The notes below the pieces were generated by a model, which saw nothing but the letters and a program-made list of their open reading frames with translations, was not told the origin of the DNA and searched no databases. Below, one piece after another: positions 1-11,680 of a DNA stretch of 64,000 nucleotides (position 1 is its first letter; every line of letters begins with the position of its first letter). Location of the stretch: positions 992,001 through 1,056,000 of the forward strand of contig NW_027478528.1 of assembly GCF_051014685.1 (NCBI RefSeq), read 5' to 3'. The position numbers and the translations under genes are program-made. The DNA comes from Ptiloglossa arizonensis. Lineage: Eukaryota > Arthropoda > Insecta > Hymenoptera > Colletidae.

Positions 1-3000
1 CACATACCGTAGTACTCGAGCGAGTTTCAACTTTCAGACGCAACAGGAATTTTTGGGTTAGGTCAATCCGTTCGCGAGATATGGGAGTTTGAAGCCAAGA
101 AATGGTTGAGAAGGCAAAAAATTTTTCGCTATTCTGCTGCTCCAAACGCTTAACCAGAATGGCCTAGGGAGAAAATACACATACCGTTGTAATCGGGCGA
201 GTTTCTACTTTCAGATGCAACAGGAATTTTTGGGTTAGGTCAATCCGTTCGCGAGATATGGGAGTTTGAAGCTAAGAAATGGTAAAGAAGACAACAAATT
301 TTTCGCACTACTGCTGCTCCAAACGCTTAACCAGAATGGCCTAGGGAAAAAATACACATACCGTTGTAATCGGGCGAGTTTCTACTTTCAGATGCAACAG
401 GAATTTTTGGGTTAGGTCAATCCGTTCGCGAGATATGGGAGCTTGAAGCTAAGAAATGGTTATGAAGACAACAAATTTTTCGCACTTCTGCTTCTCCAAA
501 CGCTTAATCAGAATGGCCTAGGGAAAAAATACACATACCGTTGTAATCGGGCGAGTTTCTACTTTCAGACGCAACAGGAATTTTTGGGTTAGGTCAATCC
601 GTTCGCGAGATATGGGAGTTTGAAGCCAAGAAATGGTTGAGAAGGCAAAAAATTTTTCGCAATTCTGCTGCTCCAAACGCTTAACCAGAATTGCCTAGGG
701 AAAGAATACACATACCGCTGTAATCGGGCGAGTTTCTACTTTCAGATGCAATAGGAATTTTTGGGTTAGGTCAATAAGTTCGCGAGATATGGGAGTTTGA
801 AGCTAAGAAATGGTTGAGAAGACAACAAATTTTTCGCACTTCTGCTACTCCAAACGCTTAACCAGAACTGCCTAGGGAAAAACTACACATACCGCTGTAA
901 TCGGGCGAGTTTCTACTTTCAGATGCAATAGGAATTTTCGGGTTAGGTCAATCCGTTCGCGAGATATGGGACTTTCAAGCTAAGAAATGGTTGACAAGAC
1001 AATAAATTTTTCGCACTTCTGCTGCTCCAATCGCTTAACCAGAATGGCCTAAGGGAAAAATACACGTACCGTTGTAATCGGGCGAGTTTCTACTTTCAGA
1101 CGCAATAGGAATTTTTGGGTTAGGTCAATCCGTTCGCGAGATATGGCAGTTTGAAGCCAAGAAATGGTTGAGAAAGCAAAAAATTTTTCGCAATTCTGCT
1201 GCGCCAAACGCTTAACCAGAATGGCCTAGGGAAAAAATACACATACGGTTGTAATCGGGCGAGTTTCTACTTTCAGATGCAATAGGAATTTTTGGGTTAG
1301 GTCTATACGTTCGCGAGATATGGGAGTTTGAAGCTAAGTAATGGTTAAGAAGACAACAAATTTTTCGCACTTCTGCTGCTCCAAACGCTTAATCAGAATG
1401 GCCTAGGGAAAAAATACACATACCGTTGTAATCGGGCGAGTTTCTACTTTCAGACGCAACAGGAATTTTTGGGTTAGGTCAATCCGTTCGCGAGATATGG
1501 GAGTTTGAAGCCAAGAAATGGTTGAGAAGGCAAAAAATTTTTCGCTATTCTGCTGCTCCAAACGCTTAACCAGAATGGCCTAGGGAGAAAATACACATAC
1601 CGTTGTAATCGGGCGAGTTTCTACTTTCAGATGCAACAGGAATTTTTGGGTTAGGTCAATCCGTTTGCGAGATATGGGAGTTTGAAGCTAAGAAACGGTA
1701 AAGAAGACAACAAATTTTTCGCACTACTGCTGCTCCAAACGCTTAACCAGAATGGCCTAGGGAAAAAATACACATACCATTGTAATCGGGCGAGTTTCTA
1801 CTTTCAGATGCAACAGGAATTTTTGGGTTAGGTCAATCCGTTCGCGAGATATGGGAGCTTGAAGCTAAGAAATGGTTATGAAGACAACAAATTTTTCGCA
1901 CTTCTGCTTCTCCAAACGCTTAGTCAGAATGGCCTAGGGAAAAAATACACATACCGTTGTAATCGGGCGAGTTTCTACTTTCAGACGCAACAGGAATTTT
2001 TGGGTTAGGTCAATCCGTTCGCGAGATATGGGAGTTTGAAGCCAAGAAATGGTTGAGAAGGCAAAAAATTTTTCGCAATTCTGCTGCTCCAAACGCTTAA
2101 CCAGAATTGCCTAGGGAAAGAATACACATACCGCTGTAATCGGGCGAGTTTCTACTTTCAGATGCAATAGGAATTTTTGGGTTAGGTCAATAAGTTCGCG
2201 AGATATGGGAGTTTGAAGCTAAGAAATGGTTGAGAAGACAACAAATTTTTCGCACTTCTGCTACTCCAAACGCTTAACCAGAACTGCCTAGGGAAAAACT
2301 ACACATACCGCTGTAATCGGGCGAGTTTCTACTTTCAGATGCAATAGGAATTTTCGGGATAGGTCAATCCGTTCGCGAGATATGGGACTTTCAAGCTAAG
2401 AAATGGTTGACAAGACAATAAATTTTTCGCACTTCTGCTGCTCCAATCGCTTAACCAGAATGGCCTAAGGGAAAAATACACGTACCGTTGTAATCGGGCG
2501 AGTTTCTACTTTCAGACGCAATAGGAATTTTTGGGTTAGGTCAATCCGTTCGCGAGATATGGGAGTTTGAAGCTAAGAAACGGTAAAGAAGACAACAAAT
2601 TTTTCGCACTACTGCTGCTCCAAACGCTTAACCAGAATGGCCTAGGGAAAAAATACACATACGGTTGTAATCGGGCGAGTTTCTACTTTCAGATGCAATA
2701 GGAATTTTTGGGTTAGGTCAATACGTTCGCGAGATATGGGAGTTTGAAGCTAAGAAACGGTAAAGAAGACAACAAATTTTTCGCACTACTGCTGCTCCAA
2801 ACGCTTAACCAGAATGGCCTAGGGAAAAAATACACATACCATTGTAATCGGGCGAGTTTCTACTTTCAGATGCAACAGGAATTTTTGGGTTAGGTCAATC
2901 CGTTCGCGAGATATGGGAGCTTGAAGCTAAGAAATGGTTATGAAGACAACAAATTTTTCGCACTTCTGCTTCTCCAAACGCTTAATCAGAATGGCCTAGG

Positions 3001-3717
3001 GAAAAAATACACATACCGTTGTAATCGGGCGAGTTTCTACTTTCAGACGCAACAGGAATTTTTGGGTTAGGTCAATCCGTTCGCGAGATATGGGAGTTTG
3101 AAGCCAAGAAATGGTTGAGAAGGCAAAAAATTTTTCGCAATTCTGCTGCTCCAAACGCTTAACCAGAATTGCCTAGGGAAAGAATACACATACCGCTGTA
3201 ATCGGGCGAGTTTCTACTTTCAGATGCAATAGGAATTTTTGGGTTAGGTCAATAAGTTCGCGAGATATGGGACTTTCAAGCTAAGAAATGGTTGACAAGA
3301 CAATAAATTTTTCGCACTTCTGCTGCTCCAATCGCTTAACCAGAATGGCCTAAGGGAAAAATACACGTACCGTTGTAATCGGGCGAGTTTCTACTTTCAG
3401 ACGCAATAGGAATTTTTGGGTTAGGTCAATCCGTTCGCGAGATATGGCAGTTTGAAGCCAAGAAATGGTTGAGAAAGCAAAAAATTTTTCGCAATTCTGC
3501 TGCGCCAAACGCTTAACCAGAATGGCCTAGGGAAAAAATACACATACGGTTGTAATCGGGCGAGTTTCTACTTTCAGATGCAATAGGAATTTTTGGGTTA
3601 GGTCAATACGTTCGCGAGATATGGGAGTTTGAAGCTAAGTAATGGTTAAGAAGACAACAAATTTTTCGCACTTCTGCTGCTCCAAACGCTTAACCAGAAT
3701 GGCCTAGGGAAAAAATA
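1..3717 (+). repeat. A region: 8-monomer (1,416-bp) higher-order repeat, three copies
   Basis: Copy 1 is 1-1416, copy 2 is 1417-2832, and copy 3 (2833-3717) is shortened to five monomers. Private variants recur at 1,416 bp: GGGAGAAAATAC at 168 and 1,584, and AATAAGTTCGCG near 773 and 2,189. The third AATAAGTT copy, near 3,251, is only 1,062 bp on, and TGCGCCAAACG near 1,200 returns near 3,501, 2,301 bp (13 monomers) later, so copy 3 lost monomers. The last two monomers of copy 2 (2479-2832) begin like the seventh and eighth of copy 1 but end like its second. Box-like sites here are the 8/9 type (CGAGATATGGGA), sometimes decayed to ATGGCAG or ATGGGAC. Confidence 0.85.
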
Positions 3718-5810
3718 CACATACCTCTGTAATCGGGCGAGTTTCTACTTTCAGATGCAACAGGAATTTTTGGGTTAGGTCAGTCCGTTCGCGAGATATG
3801 GGAGTTTGAAGCCAAGAAATGGTTGAGAAGGCAAAAAATTTTTCGCAATTCTGCTGCTCCAAACGCTTAACCAGAATTGCCTAGGGAAAAAATACACATA
3901 CCGCTGTAATCGGGCGAGTTTCTACTTTTAGATGCAATAGGAATTTTTGGGTTAGGTCAATCCGTTCGCGAGATATGGGAGTTTGAAGCTAAGAAATGGT
4001 TATGAAGACAACAAATTTTTCGCACTTCTGCTGCTCCAAACGCTTAATCAGAATGGCCTAGGGAAAAAATACACATACCGTTGTAATCGGGCGAGTTTCT
4101 ACTTTCAGACGCAACAGGAATTTTTGGGTTAGGTCAATCCGTTCGCGAGATATGGGAGTTTGAAGCCAAGAAATGGTTGAGAAGGCAAACAATTTTTCGC
4201 TATTCTGCTGCTCCAAACGCTTAACCAGAATGGCCAAGGGAAAAAATACACATACCGCTGTAATCGGGCGAGTTTCTACTTTCAGATGCAACAGGAATTT
4301 TTGGGTTAGGTCAGTCCGTTCGCGAGATATGGGAGTTTGAAGCCAAGAAATGGTTGAGAAGACAACAAATTTTTCGCACTTCTGCTGCTCCAAACGCTTA
4401 ACCAGAATGGCCTAGGGAAAAAATACACATACCGTTGTAATCGTGCGAGTTTCTACTTTCAGATGCAATAGGAATTTTTGGGTTAGGTCAATCCGTTCGC
4501 GAGATATGGGAGTTTGAAGCTAAGTAATGGTTAAGAAGACAACAAATTTTTCGCAATTCTGCTTCTCCAAACGCTTAACCAGAATGGCCTAGGGAAAAAA
4601 TACACATACTTTTGTAATCGGGCGAGTTTCTACTTTCAGACGCAACAGGAATTTTTGGGTTAGGTCAATCCGTTCGCGAGATATGGGAGTTTGAAGCTAA
4701 GAAATGGTAAAGAAGACAACAAATTTTTCGCACTACTGCTGCTCCAAACGTTTAACGAGAATGGCCTAGGGAAAAAATACACATACCGTTGTAATCGGGC
4801 GAGATTCTACTTTCAGATGCAATAGGAATTTTTGGGTTAGGTCAATCCGTTCGCGAGATATGGGAGTTTGAAGCTAAGAAATGGTTGAGAAGACAACAAA
4901 TTTTTCGCACTTCTGCTGCTCTAAACGCTTAACCAGAATGGCCTAGGGAAAAAACACACATACCGTTGTAATCGGGCGAGTTTCTACTTTCAGATGCAAC
5001 AGGAATTTTTGGGTTAGGTCAATCCGTTCGCGAGATATGGGAGTTTGAAGCCAAGAAATGGTTGAGAAGGCAAAAAATTTTTCGGACTTCTGCTGCTCCA
5101 AACGCTTAATCAGAATGGCCTAGGGAAAAAATACACATACCATTGTAATCGGGCGAGTTTCTACTTTCAGATGCAACAGGAATTTTTGGGTTAGGTCAAT
5201 CCGTTCGCGAGATATGGGACTTTCAAGCTAAGAAATGGTTGACAAGACAATAAATTTTTCGCACTTCTGCTGCTCCAATCGCTTAACCAGAATGGCCTAA
5301 GGGAAAAATACACGTACCGTTGTAATCGGGCGAGTTTCTACTTTCAGATGCAATAGGAATTTTTGGGTTAGGTCAATCCGGTCGCGAGATATGGGAGTTT
5401 GAAGCCAAGAAATGGTTGAGAAGGCAAAACATTTTTCGCAATTCTGCTGCTCCAAACGCTTAACCAGAATGGCCTAGGGAAAAAATACACATACCGTTGT
5501 AATCGGGCGAGTTTCTACTTTCAGACGCAACAGGAATTTTTGGGTTAGGTCAATCCGTTCGCGAGATATGGGAGTTTGAAGCCAAGAAATGGTTGAGAAG
5601 GCAAACAATTTTTCGCTATTCTGCTGCTCCAAACGCTTAACCAGAATGGCCAAGGGAAAAAACACACATACCGCTGTAATCGGGCGAGTTTCTACTTTCA
5701 GATGCAACAGGAATTTTTGGGTTAGGTCAGTCCGTTCGCGAGATATGGGAGTTTGAAGCTAAGTAATGGTTAAGAAGACAACAAATTTTTCGCACTTCTG
5801 CTTCTCCAAA
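3718..5810 (+). repeat. A region: mixed monomers without a clear local period
   Basis: About twelve monomers that share variants with several neighbours but show no clean tandem unit of their own. The first GGCCAAGGG dimer lies near 4,080-4,400; it pairs CGCTATTCTG and GGCCAAGGG with a following GGTCAGTCCG monomer, and the same dimer is a tracer found near 7,100, 10,100, 11,870, 13,290, 13,810, 15,230, 22,660 and 42,060. GGCCAAGGG changes the usual CCCTAG stop on the minus strand into CCCTTG, so a 111-codon frame opens there. That is a side effect of one substitution, not a gene. Part of the stretch after about 5,090 is echoed about 2,654 bp downstream, near 7,750-8,100, where CCGGTCGCG recurs (5,379 and 8,033). 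Confidence 0.75.
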
Positions 5811-7455
5811 CGCTTAACCAGAATGGCCTAGGGAAAAAATACACATACCGTTGTAATCGGGCGAGTTTCGTCTCTCAGATGCAACAAGAATTTTTGGGAT
5901 AGGTCAATCCGTTCGCGAGATATGGGAGTTTGAAGCTAAGAAATGGTAAAGAAGACAACAAATTTTTCGCACTACTGCTGCTCCAAACGTTTAACCAGAA
6001 TGGCCTAGGGAAAAAATACACATACCGTTGTAATCGGGCGAGATTCTACTTTCAGATGCAACATGCATTTTTGGGTTAGGTCAATCCGTTCGCGAGATAT
6101 TGGAGTTTGAAGCTAAGAAATGATTGAGAAGACAACAAATTTGTCGCACTTCTGCTGCTCCAAACGCTTAACCTGAATGGCCTAGGGAAAAAATACACAT
6201 ACCGTTGTAATCAGGCGAGTTTCTACTTTCAGATGCAATAGGAATTTTTGGGTTAGGTCAATCCGTTCGCGAGATATGGGAGTTTGAAGCTAAGAAATGG
6301 TTGAGAAGACAACAAATTTTTCGCACTTCTGCTGCTCCAAACGCTTAACCAGAATGGCCTAGGGAAAAATACACATACCGTTGTAATCGGGCGAGTTTCT
6401 ACTTTCAGATGCAACAGGAATTTTTGGGTTAGGTCAATCCGTTCGCGAGATATGGGAGTTTGAAGCCAAGAAATGGTTGAGAAGGCAAAAAATTTTTCGG
6501 ACTTCTGCTGCTCCAAACGCTTAATCAGAATGGCCTAGGGAAAAAATACACATACCGTTGTAATCGGGCGAGTTTCTACTTTCAGATGCAACAGGAATTT
6601 TTGGGTTAGGTCAATCCGTTCGCGAGATATGGGACTTTCAAGCTAAGAAATGGTTGACAGGACAATAAATTTTTCGCAATTCTGCTGCTCCAATCGCTTA
6701 ACCAGAATGGCCTAAGGGAAAAATACACGTACCGTTGTAATCGGGCGAGTTTCTACTTTCAGATGCAATAGGAATTTTTGGGTTAGGTCAATCCGTTCGC
6801 GAGATATGGGAGTTTGAAGCCAAGAAATGGTTGAGAAGGCAAAACATTTTTCGCAATTCTGCTGCTCCAAACGCTTAACCAGAATGGCCTAGGGAAAAAA
6901 TACGCATATCGTTGTAATCGGGTGAGTTTCTACTTTCAGACGCAGCAGGAACTTCTGGGTTTGGTCAATCCGTTCGCGAGATATGGGAGTTTGAAGCCAA
7001 GAAATGGTTGAGAAGGCAAAAAATTTTTCGCAATTCTGCTTCTCCAAACGCTTAACCAGAATGGCCTAGGGAAAAAATACAAATACCGTTGTATTCGGGC
7101 GAGTTTCTACTTTCAGACGCAACAGGAATTTTTGGGTTAGGTCAATCCGTTCGCGAGATATGGGAGTTTGAAGCCAAGAAATGGTTGAGAAGGCAAACAA
7201 TTTTTCGCTATTCTGCCGCTCCAAACGCTTAACCAGAATGGCCAAGGGAAACAATACACATACCGCTGTAATCGGGCGAGTTTCTACTTTCAGATGCAAC
7301 AGGAATTTTTGGGTTAGGTCAGCCCGTTCGCGAGATATGGGAGTTTGATGCCAAGAAATGGTTGAGAAGACAACAAATTTTTCGCACTTCTGCTGCTCCA
7401 AACGCTTAACCAGAATGGCCTAGGGAAAAAATACACATACCGTTGTAATCGGGCG
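5811..7455 (+). repeat. A region: 9-monomer block, copy 1 of a 3,008-bp-offset duplication
   Basis: This block matches 8819-10463 at a constant offset of 3,008 bp, which is 17 monomers minus one base. The missing base is a shared deletion in the A6 tract (AGGGAAAAATAC near 6,365 and 9,374). Shared private variants are TTTCGTCTCTCAG (5,867 and 8,875), AACATGCATTTTTGG and TCAGGCGAG. Only a few differences were seen, such as GATATTGGAG here against GATATGGGAG in the other copy, and CGCAATTCTG against CGCACTTCTG near 6,677. The left edge is bracketed by CTGCTTCTCC here and CTGCTGCTCC in the partner. Edges are approximate. Confidence 0.8.
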
Positions 7456-8818
7456 AGTTTCTACTTTCAGATGCAATAGGAATTTTTGGGTTAGGTCAAT
7501 CCGTTCGCGAGATATGGGAGTTTGAAGCTAAGTAATGGTTAAGAAGACAACAAATTTTTCGCACTTCTGCTTCTCCAAACGCTTAACCAGAATGGCCTAG
7601 GGAAAAAATACACATACTTTTGTAATCGGGCGAGTTTCTACTTTCAGACGCAACAGGAATTTTTGGGTTAGGTCAATCCGTTCGCGAGATATGGGAGTTG
7701 GAAGCCAAGAAATGGTTGAGATGGCAAACAATTTTTCGCTATTCTGCTGCTCCAAACGCTTAATCAGAATGGCCTAGGGAAAAAATACACATACCGTTGT
7801 AATCGGGCGAGTTTCTACTTTCAGATGAAACAGGAATTTTTGGGTTAGGTCAATCCGTTCGCGAGATATGGGACTTTCAAGCTAAGAAATGGTTGACAAG
7901 ACAATAAATTTTTCGCACTTCTGCTGCTCCAATCGCTTAACCAGAATGGCCTAAGGGAAAAATACACGTACCGTTGTAATCGGGCGAGTTTCTACTTTCA
8001 GATGCAATAGGAATTTTTGGGTTAGGTCAATCCGGTCGCGAGATATGGGAGTTTGAAGCCAAGAAATGGTTGAGAAGGCAAAACATTTTTCGCAATTCTG
8101 CTGCTCCAAACGCTTAACCAGAATGGCCTAGGGAAAAAATACGCATATCGTTGTAATCGGGTGAGTTTCTACTTTCAGACGCAGCAGGAACTTCTGGGAT
8201 TGGTCAATCCGTTCGCGAGATATGGGAGTTTGAAGCCAAGAAATGGTTGAGAAGGCAAAAAATTTTTCGCAATTCTGCTTCTCCAAACGCTTAACCAGAA
8301 TGGCCTAGGGAAAAAATACACATACCGTTGTAATCGGGCGAGTTTCTACTTTCAGACGCAACAGGAATTTTTGGGTTAGGTCAATCCGTTCGCGAGATAT
8401 GGGAGTTTGAAGCCAAGAAATGGTTGAGAAGGCAAACAATTTTTCGCTATTCTGCTGCTCCAAACGCTTAACCAGAATGGCCAAGGGAAAAAACACACAT
8501 ACCGCTGTAATCGGGCGAGTTTCTACTTTCAGATGCAACAGGAATTTTTGGGTTAGGTCAGTCCGTTCGCGAGATATGGGAGTTTGAAGCTAAGTAATGG
8601 TTAAGAAGACAACAAATTTTTCGCACTTCTGCTTCTCCAAACGCTTAACCAGAATGGCCTAGGGAAAAAATACACATACTTTTGTAATCGGGCGAGTTTC
8701 TACTTTCAGACGCAACAGGAATTTTTGGGTTAGGTCAATCCGTTCGCGAGATATGGGAGTTTGAAGCCAAGAAATGGTTGAGATGGCAAACAATTTTTCG
8801 CTATTCTGCTGCTCCAAA
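7456..8818 (+). repeat. A region: spacer between the two 9-monomer blocks
   Basis: About eight monomers made of A-type variants. The part from about 7,750 to 8,100 tracks 5,096-5,446 at an offset of 2,654 bp (CCGGTCGCG shared). One extra monomer (CGCATATCG start, CAGCAGGAACTTCTGGG) then shifts the offset to 2,831 bp for about 8,300-8,620 against 5,470-5,790. The spacer therefore looks like a rearranged copy of what precedes block 1, with one monomer gained. No other sequence is present. Confidence 0.65.
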
Positions 8819-10463
8819 CGCTTAACCAGAATGGCCTAGGGAAAAAATACACATACCGTTGTAATCGGGCGAGTTTCGTCTCTCAGATGCAACAAGAATT
8901 TTTGGGATAGGTCAATCCGTTCGCGAGATATGGGAGTTTGAAGCTAAGAAATGGTAAAGAAGACAACAAATTTTTCGCACTACTGCTGCTCCAAACGTTT
9001 AACCAGAATGGCCTAGGGAAAAAATACACATACCGTTGTAATCGGGCGAGATTCTACTTTCAGATGCAACATGCATTTTTGGGTTAGGTCAATCCGTTCG
9101 CGAGATATGGGAGTTTGAAGCTAAGAAATGATTGAGAAGACAACAAATTTGTCGCACTTCTGCTGCTCCAAACGCTTAACCTGAATGGCCTAGGGAAAAA
9201 ATACACATACCGTTGTAATCAGGCGAGTTTCTACTTTCAGATGCAATAGGAATTTTTGGGTTAGGTCAATCCGTTCGCGAGATATGGGAGTTTGAAGCTA
9301 AGAAATGGTTGAGAAGACAACAAATTTTTCGCACTTCTGCTGCTCCAAACGCTTAACCAGAATGGCCTAGGGAAAAATACACATACCGTTGTAATCGGGC
9401 GAGTTTCTACTTTCAGATGCAACAGGAATTTTTGGGTTAGGTCAATCCGTTCGCGAGATATGGGAGTTTGAAGCCAAGAAATGGTTGAGAAGGCAAAAAA
9501 TTTTTCGGACTTCTGCTGCTCCAAACGCTTAATCAGAATGGCCTAGGGAAAAAATACACATACCGTTGTAATCGGGCGAGTTTCTACTTTCAGATGCAAC
9601 AGGAATTTTTGGGTTAGGTCAATCCGTTCGCGAGATATGGGACTTTCAAGCTAAGAAATGGTTGACAGGACAATAAATTTTTCGCACTTCTGCTGCTCCA
9701 ATCGCTTAACCAGAATGGCCTAAGGGAAAAATACACGTACCGTTGTAATCGGGCGAGTTTCTACTTTCAGATGCAATAGGAATTTTTGGGTTAGGTCAAT
9801 CCGTTCGCGAGATATGGGAGTTTGAAGCCAAGAAATGGTTGAGAAGGCAAAACATTTTTCGCAATTCTGCTGCTCCAAACGCTTAACCAGAATGGCCTAG
9901 GGAAAAAATACGCATATCGTTGTAATCGGGTGAGTTTCTACTTTCAGACGCAGCAGGAACTTCTGGGTTTGGTCAATCCGTTCGCGAGATATGGGAGTTT
10001 GAAGCCAAGAAATGGTTGAGAAGGCAAAAAATTTTTCGCAATTCTGCTTCTCCAAACGCTTAACCAGAATGGCCTAGGGAAAAAATACAAATACCGTTGT
10101 ATTCGGGCGAGTTTCTACTTTCAGACGCAACAGGAATTTTTGGGTTAGGTCAATCCGTTCGCGAGATATGGGAGTTTGAAGCCAAGAAATGGTTGAGAAG
10201 GCAAACAATTTTTCGCTATTCTGCTGCTCCAAACGCTTAACCAGAATGGCCAAGGGAAAAAATACACATACCGCTGTAATCGGGCGAGTTTCTACTTTCA
10301 GATGCAACAGGAATTTTTGGGTTAGGTCAGTCCGTTCGCGAGATATGGGAGTTTGAAGCCAAGAAATGGTTGAGAAGACAACAAATTTTTCGCACTTCTG
10401 CTGCTCCAAACGCTTAACCAGAATGGCCTAGGGAAAAAATACACATACCGTTGTAATCGGGCG
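8819..10463 (+). repeat. A region: 9-monomer block, copy 2 of the 3,008-bp-offset duplication
   Basis: Partner of 5811-7455. It ends where this copy switches to GGGCGAGATTCTAC with AACATGCATTTTT (10,460-10,495) while the partner continues with GAGTTTCTAC and CAATAGG. It also carries the one-base A-tract deletion, so that deletion predates the duplication. The stretch 10464-10618 that follows is a single chimeric monomer joining this block to the dimer array. Confidence 0.8.
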
Positions 10464-10618
10464 AGATTCTACTTTCAGATGCAACATGCATTTTTGGGTT
10501 AGGTCAATCCGTTCGCGAGATATGGGAGTTTGAAGCCAAGAAATGGTTGAGAAGACAACAAATTTTTCGCACTTCTGCTGCTCCAAACGCTTAATCAGAA
10601 TGGCCTAGGGAAAAAATA

Positions 10619-11680
10619 CACATACCGTTGTAATCGGGCGAGTTTCTACTTTCAGATGCAACAGGAATTTTTGGGTTAGGTCAATCCGTTCGCGAGATAT
10701 GGGACTTTCAAGCTAAGAAATGGTTGACAGGACAATAAATTTTTCGCACTTCTGCTGCTCCAATCGCTTAACCAGAATTGCCTAAGGGAAAAATACACGT
10801 ACCGTTGTAATCGGGCGAGTTTCTACTTTCAGATGCGATAGGAATTTTTGGGTTAGGTCAATCCGTTCGCGAGATATGGGAGTTTGAAGCCAAGAAATGG
10901 TTGAGAAGGCAAAAAATTTTTCGGACTTCTGCTGCTCCAAACGCTTAATCAGAATGGCCTAGGGAAAAAATACACATACCGTTGTAATCGGGCGAGTTTC
11001 TACTTTCAGATGCAACAGGAATTTTTGGGTTAGGTCAATCCGTTCGCGAGATATGGGACTTTCAAGCTAAGAAATGGTTGACAGGACAATAAATTTTTCG
11101 CACTTCTGCTGCTCCAATCGCTTAACCAGAATGGCCTAAGGGAAAAATACACGTACCGTTGTAATCGGGCGAGTTTCTACTTTCAGATGCAATAGGAATT
11201 TTTGGGTTAGGTCAATCCGTTCGCGAGATATGGGAGTTTGAAGCCAAGAAATGGTTGAGAAGGCAAAAAATTTTTCGGACTTCTGCTGCTCCAAACGCTT
11301 AATCAGAATGGCCTAGGGAAAAAATACACATACCGTTGTAATCGGGCGAGTTTCTACTTTCAGATGCAACAGGAATTTTTGGGTTAGGTCAATCCGTTCG
11401 CGAGATATGGGACTTTCAAGCTAAGAAATGGTTGACAGGACAATAAATTTTTCGCACTTCTGCTGCTCCAATCGCTTAACCAGAATGGCCTAAGGGAAAA
11501 ATACACGTACCGTTGTAATCGGGCGAGTTTCTACTTTCAGATGCAATAGGAATTTTTGGGTTAGGTCAATCCGTTCGCGAGATATGGGAGTTTGAAGCCA
11601 AGAAATGGTTGAGAAGGCAAAACATTTTTCGCAATTCTGCTGCTCCAAACGCTTAACCAGAATGGCCTAGGGAAAAAATA
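10619..11680 (+). repeat. A region: 354-bp dimer repeated three times
   Basis: Units are 10619-10972, 10973-11326 and 11327-11680. Each pairs a monomer with GACTTTCAAG and GACAGGACAATAAA (at about 10,726, 11,080 and 11,434) with a CACGTACCG monomer carrying CAATAGG. The second monomers of units 1 and 2 end with CGGACTTCTG; that of unit 3 ends with AAAACATTTTTCGCAATT, which joins it to the next block. Unit 1 has two private changes, GATGCGATAGG and GAATTGCCTAAGGG. This is the shortest multi-monomer period seen in the A region and looks recent. Confidence 0.85.

Noticed and set aside
4058..4393. 111-codon minus-strand open frames (also near 7,066, 10,074, 11,844, 13,260, 13,791, 15,207, 22,641, 28,123, 29,716 and 30,424) as genes
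   Set aside because: The monomer is 59 codons long, so any frame carries over. Consensus monomers have a TAG stop in CCCTAGGCC, and the frames open only where a substitution (GGCCAAGGG, GGCATAGGG, CCTAAGGG) removes it. The predicted proteins are two near-identical 59-residue repeats, with no domain and no start context.
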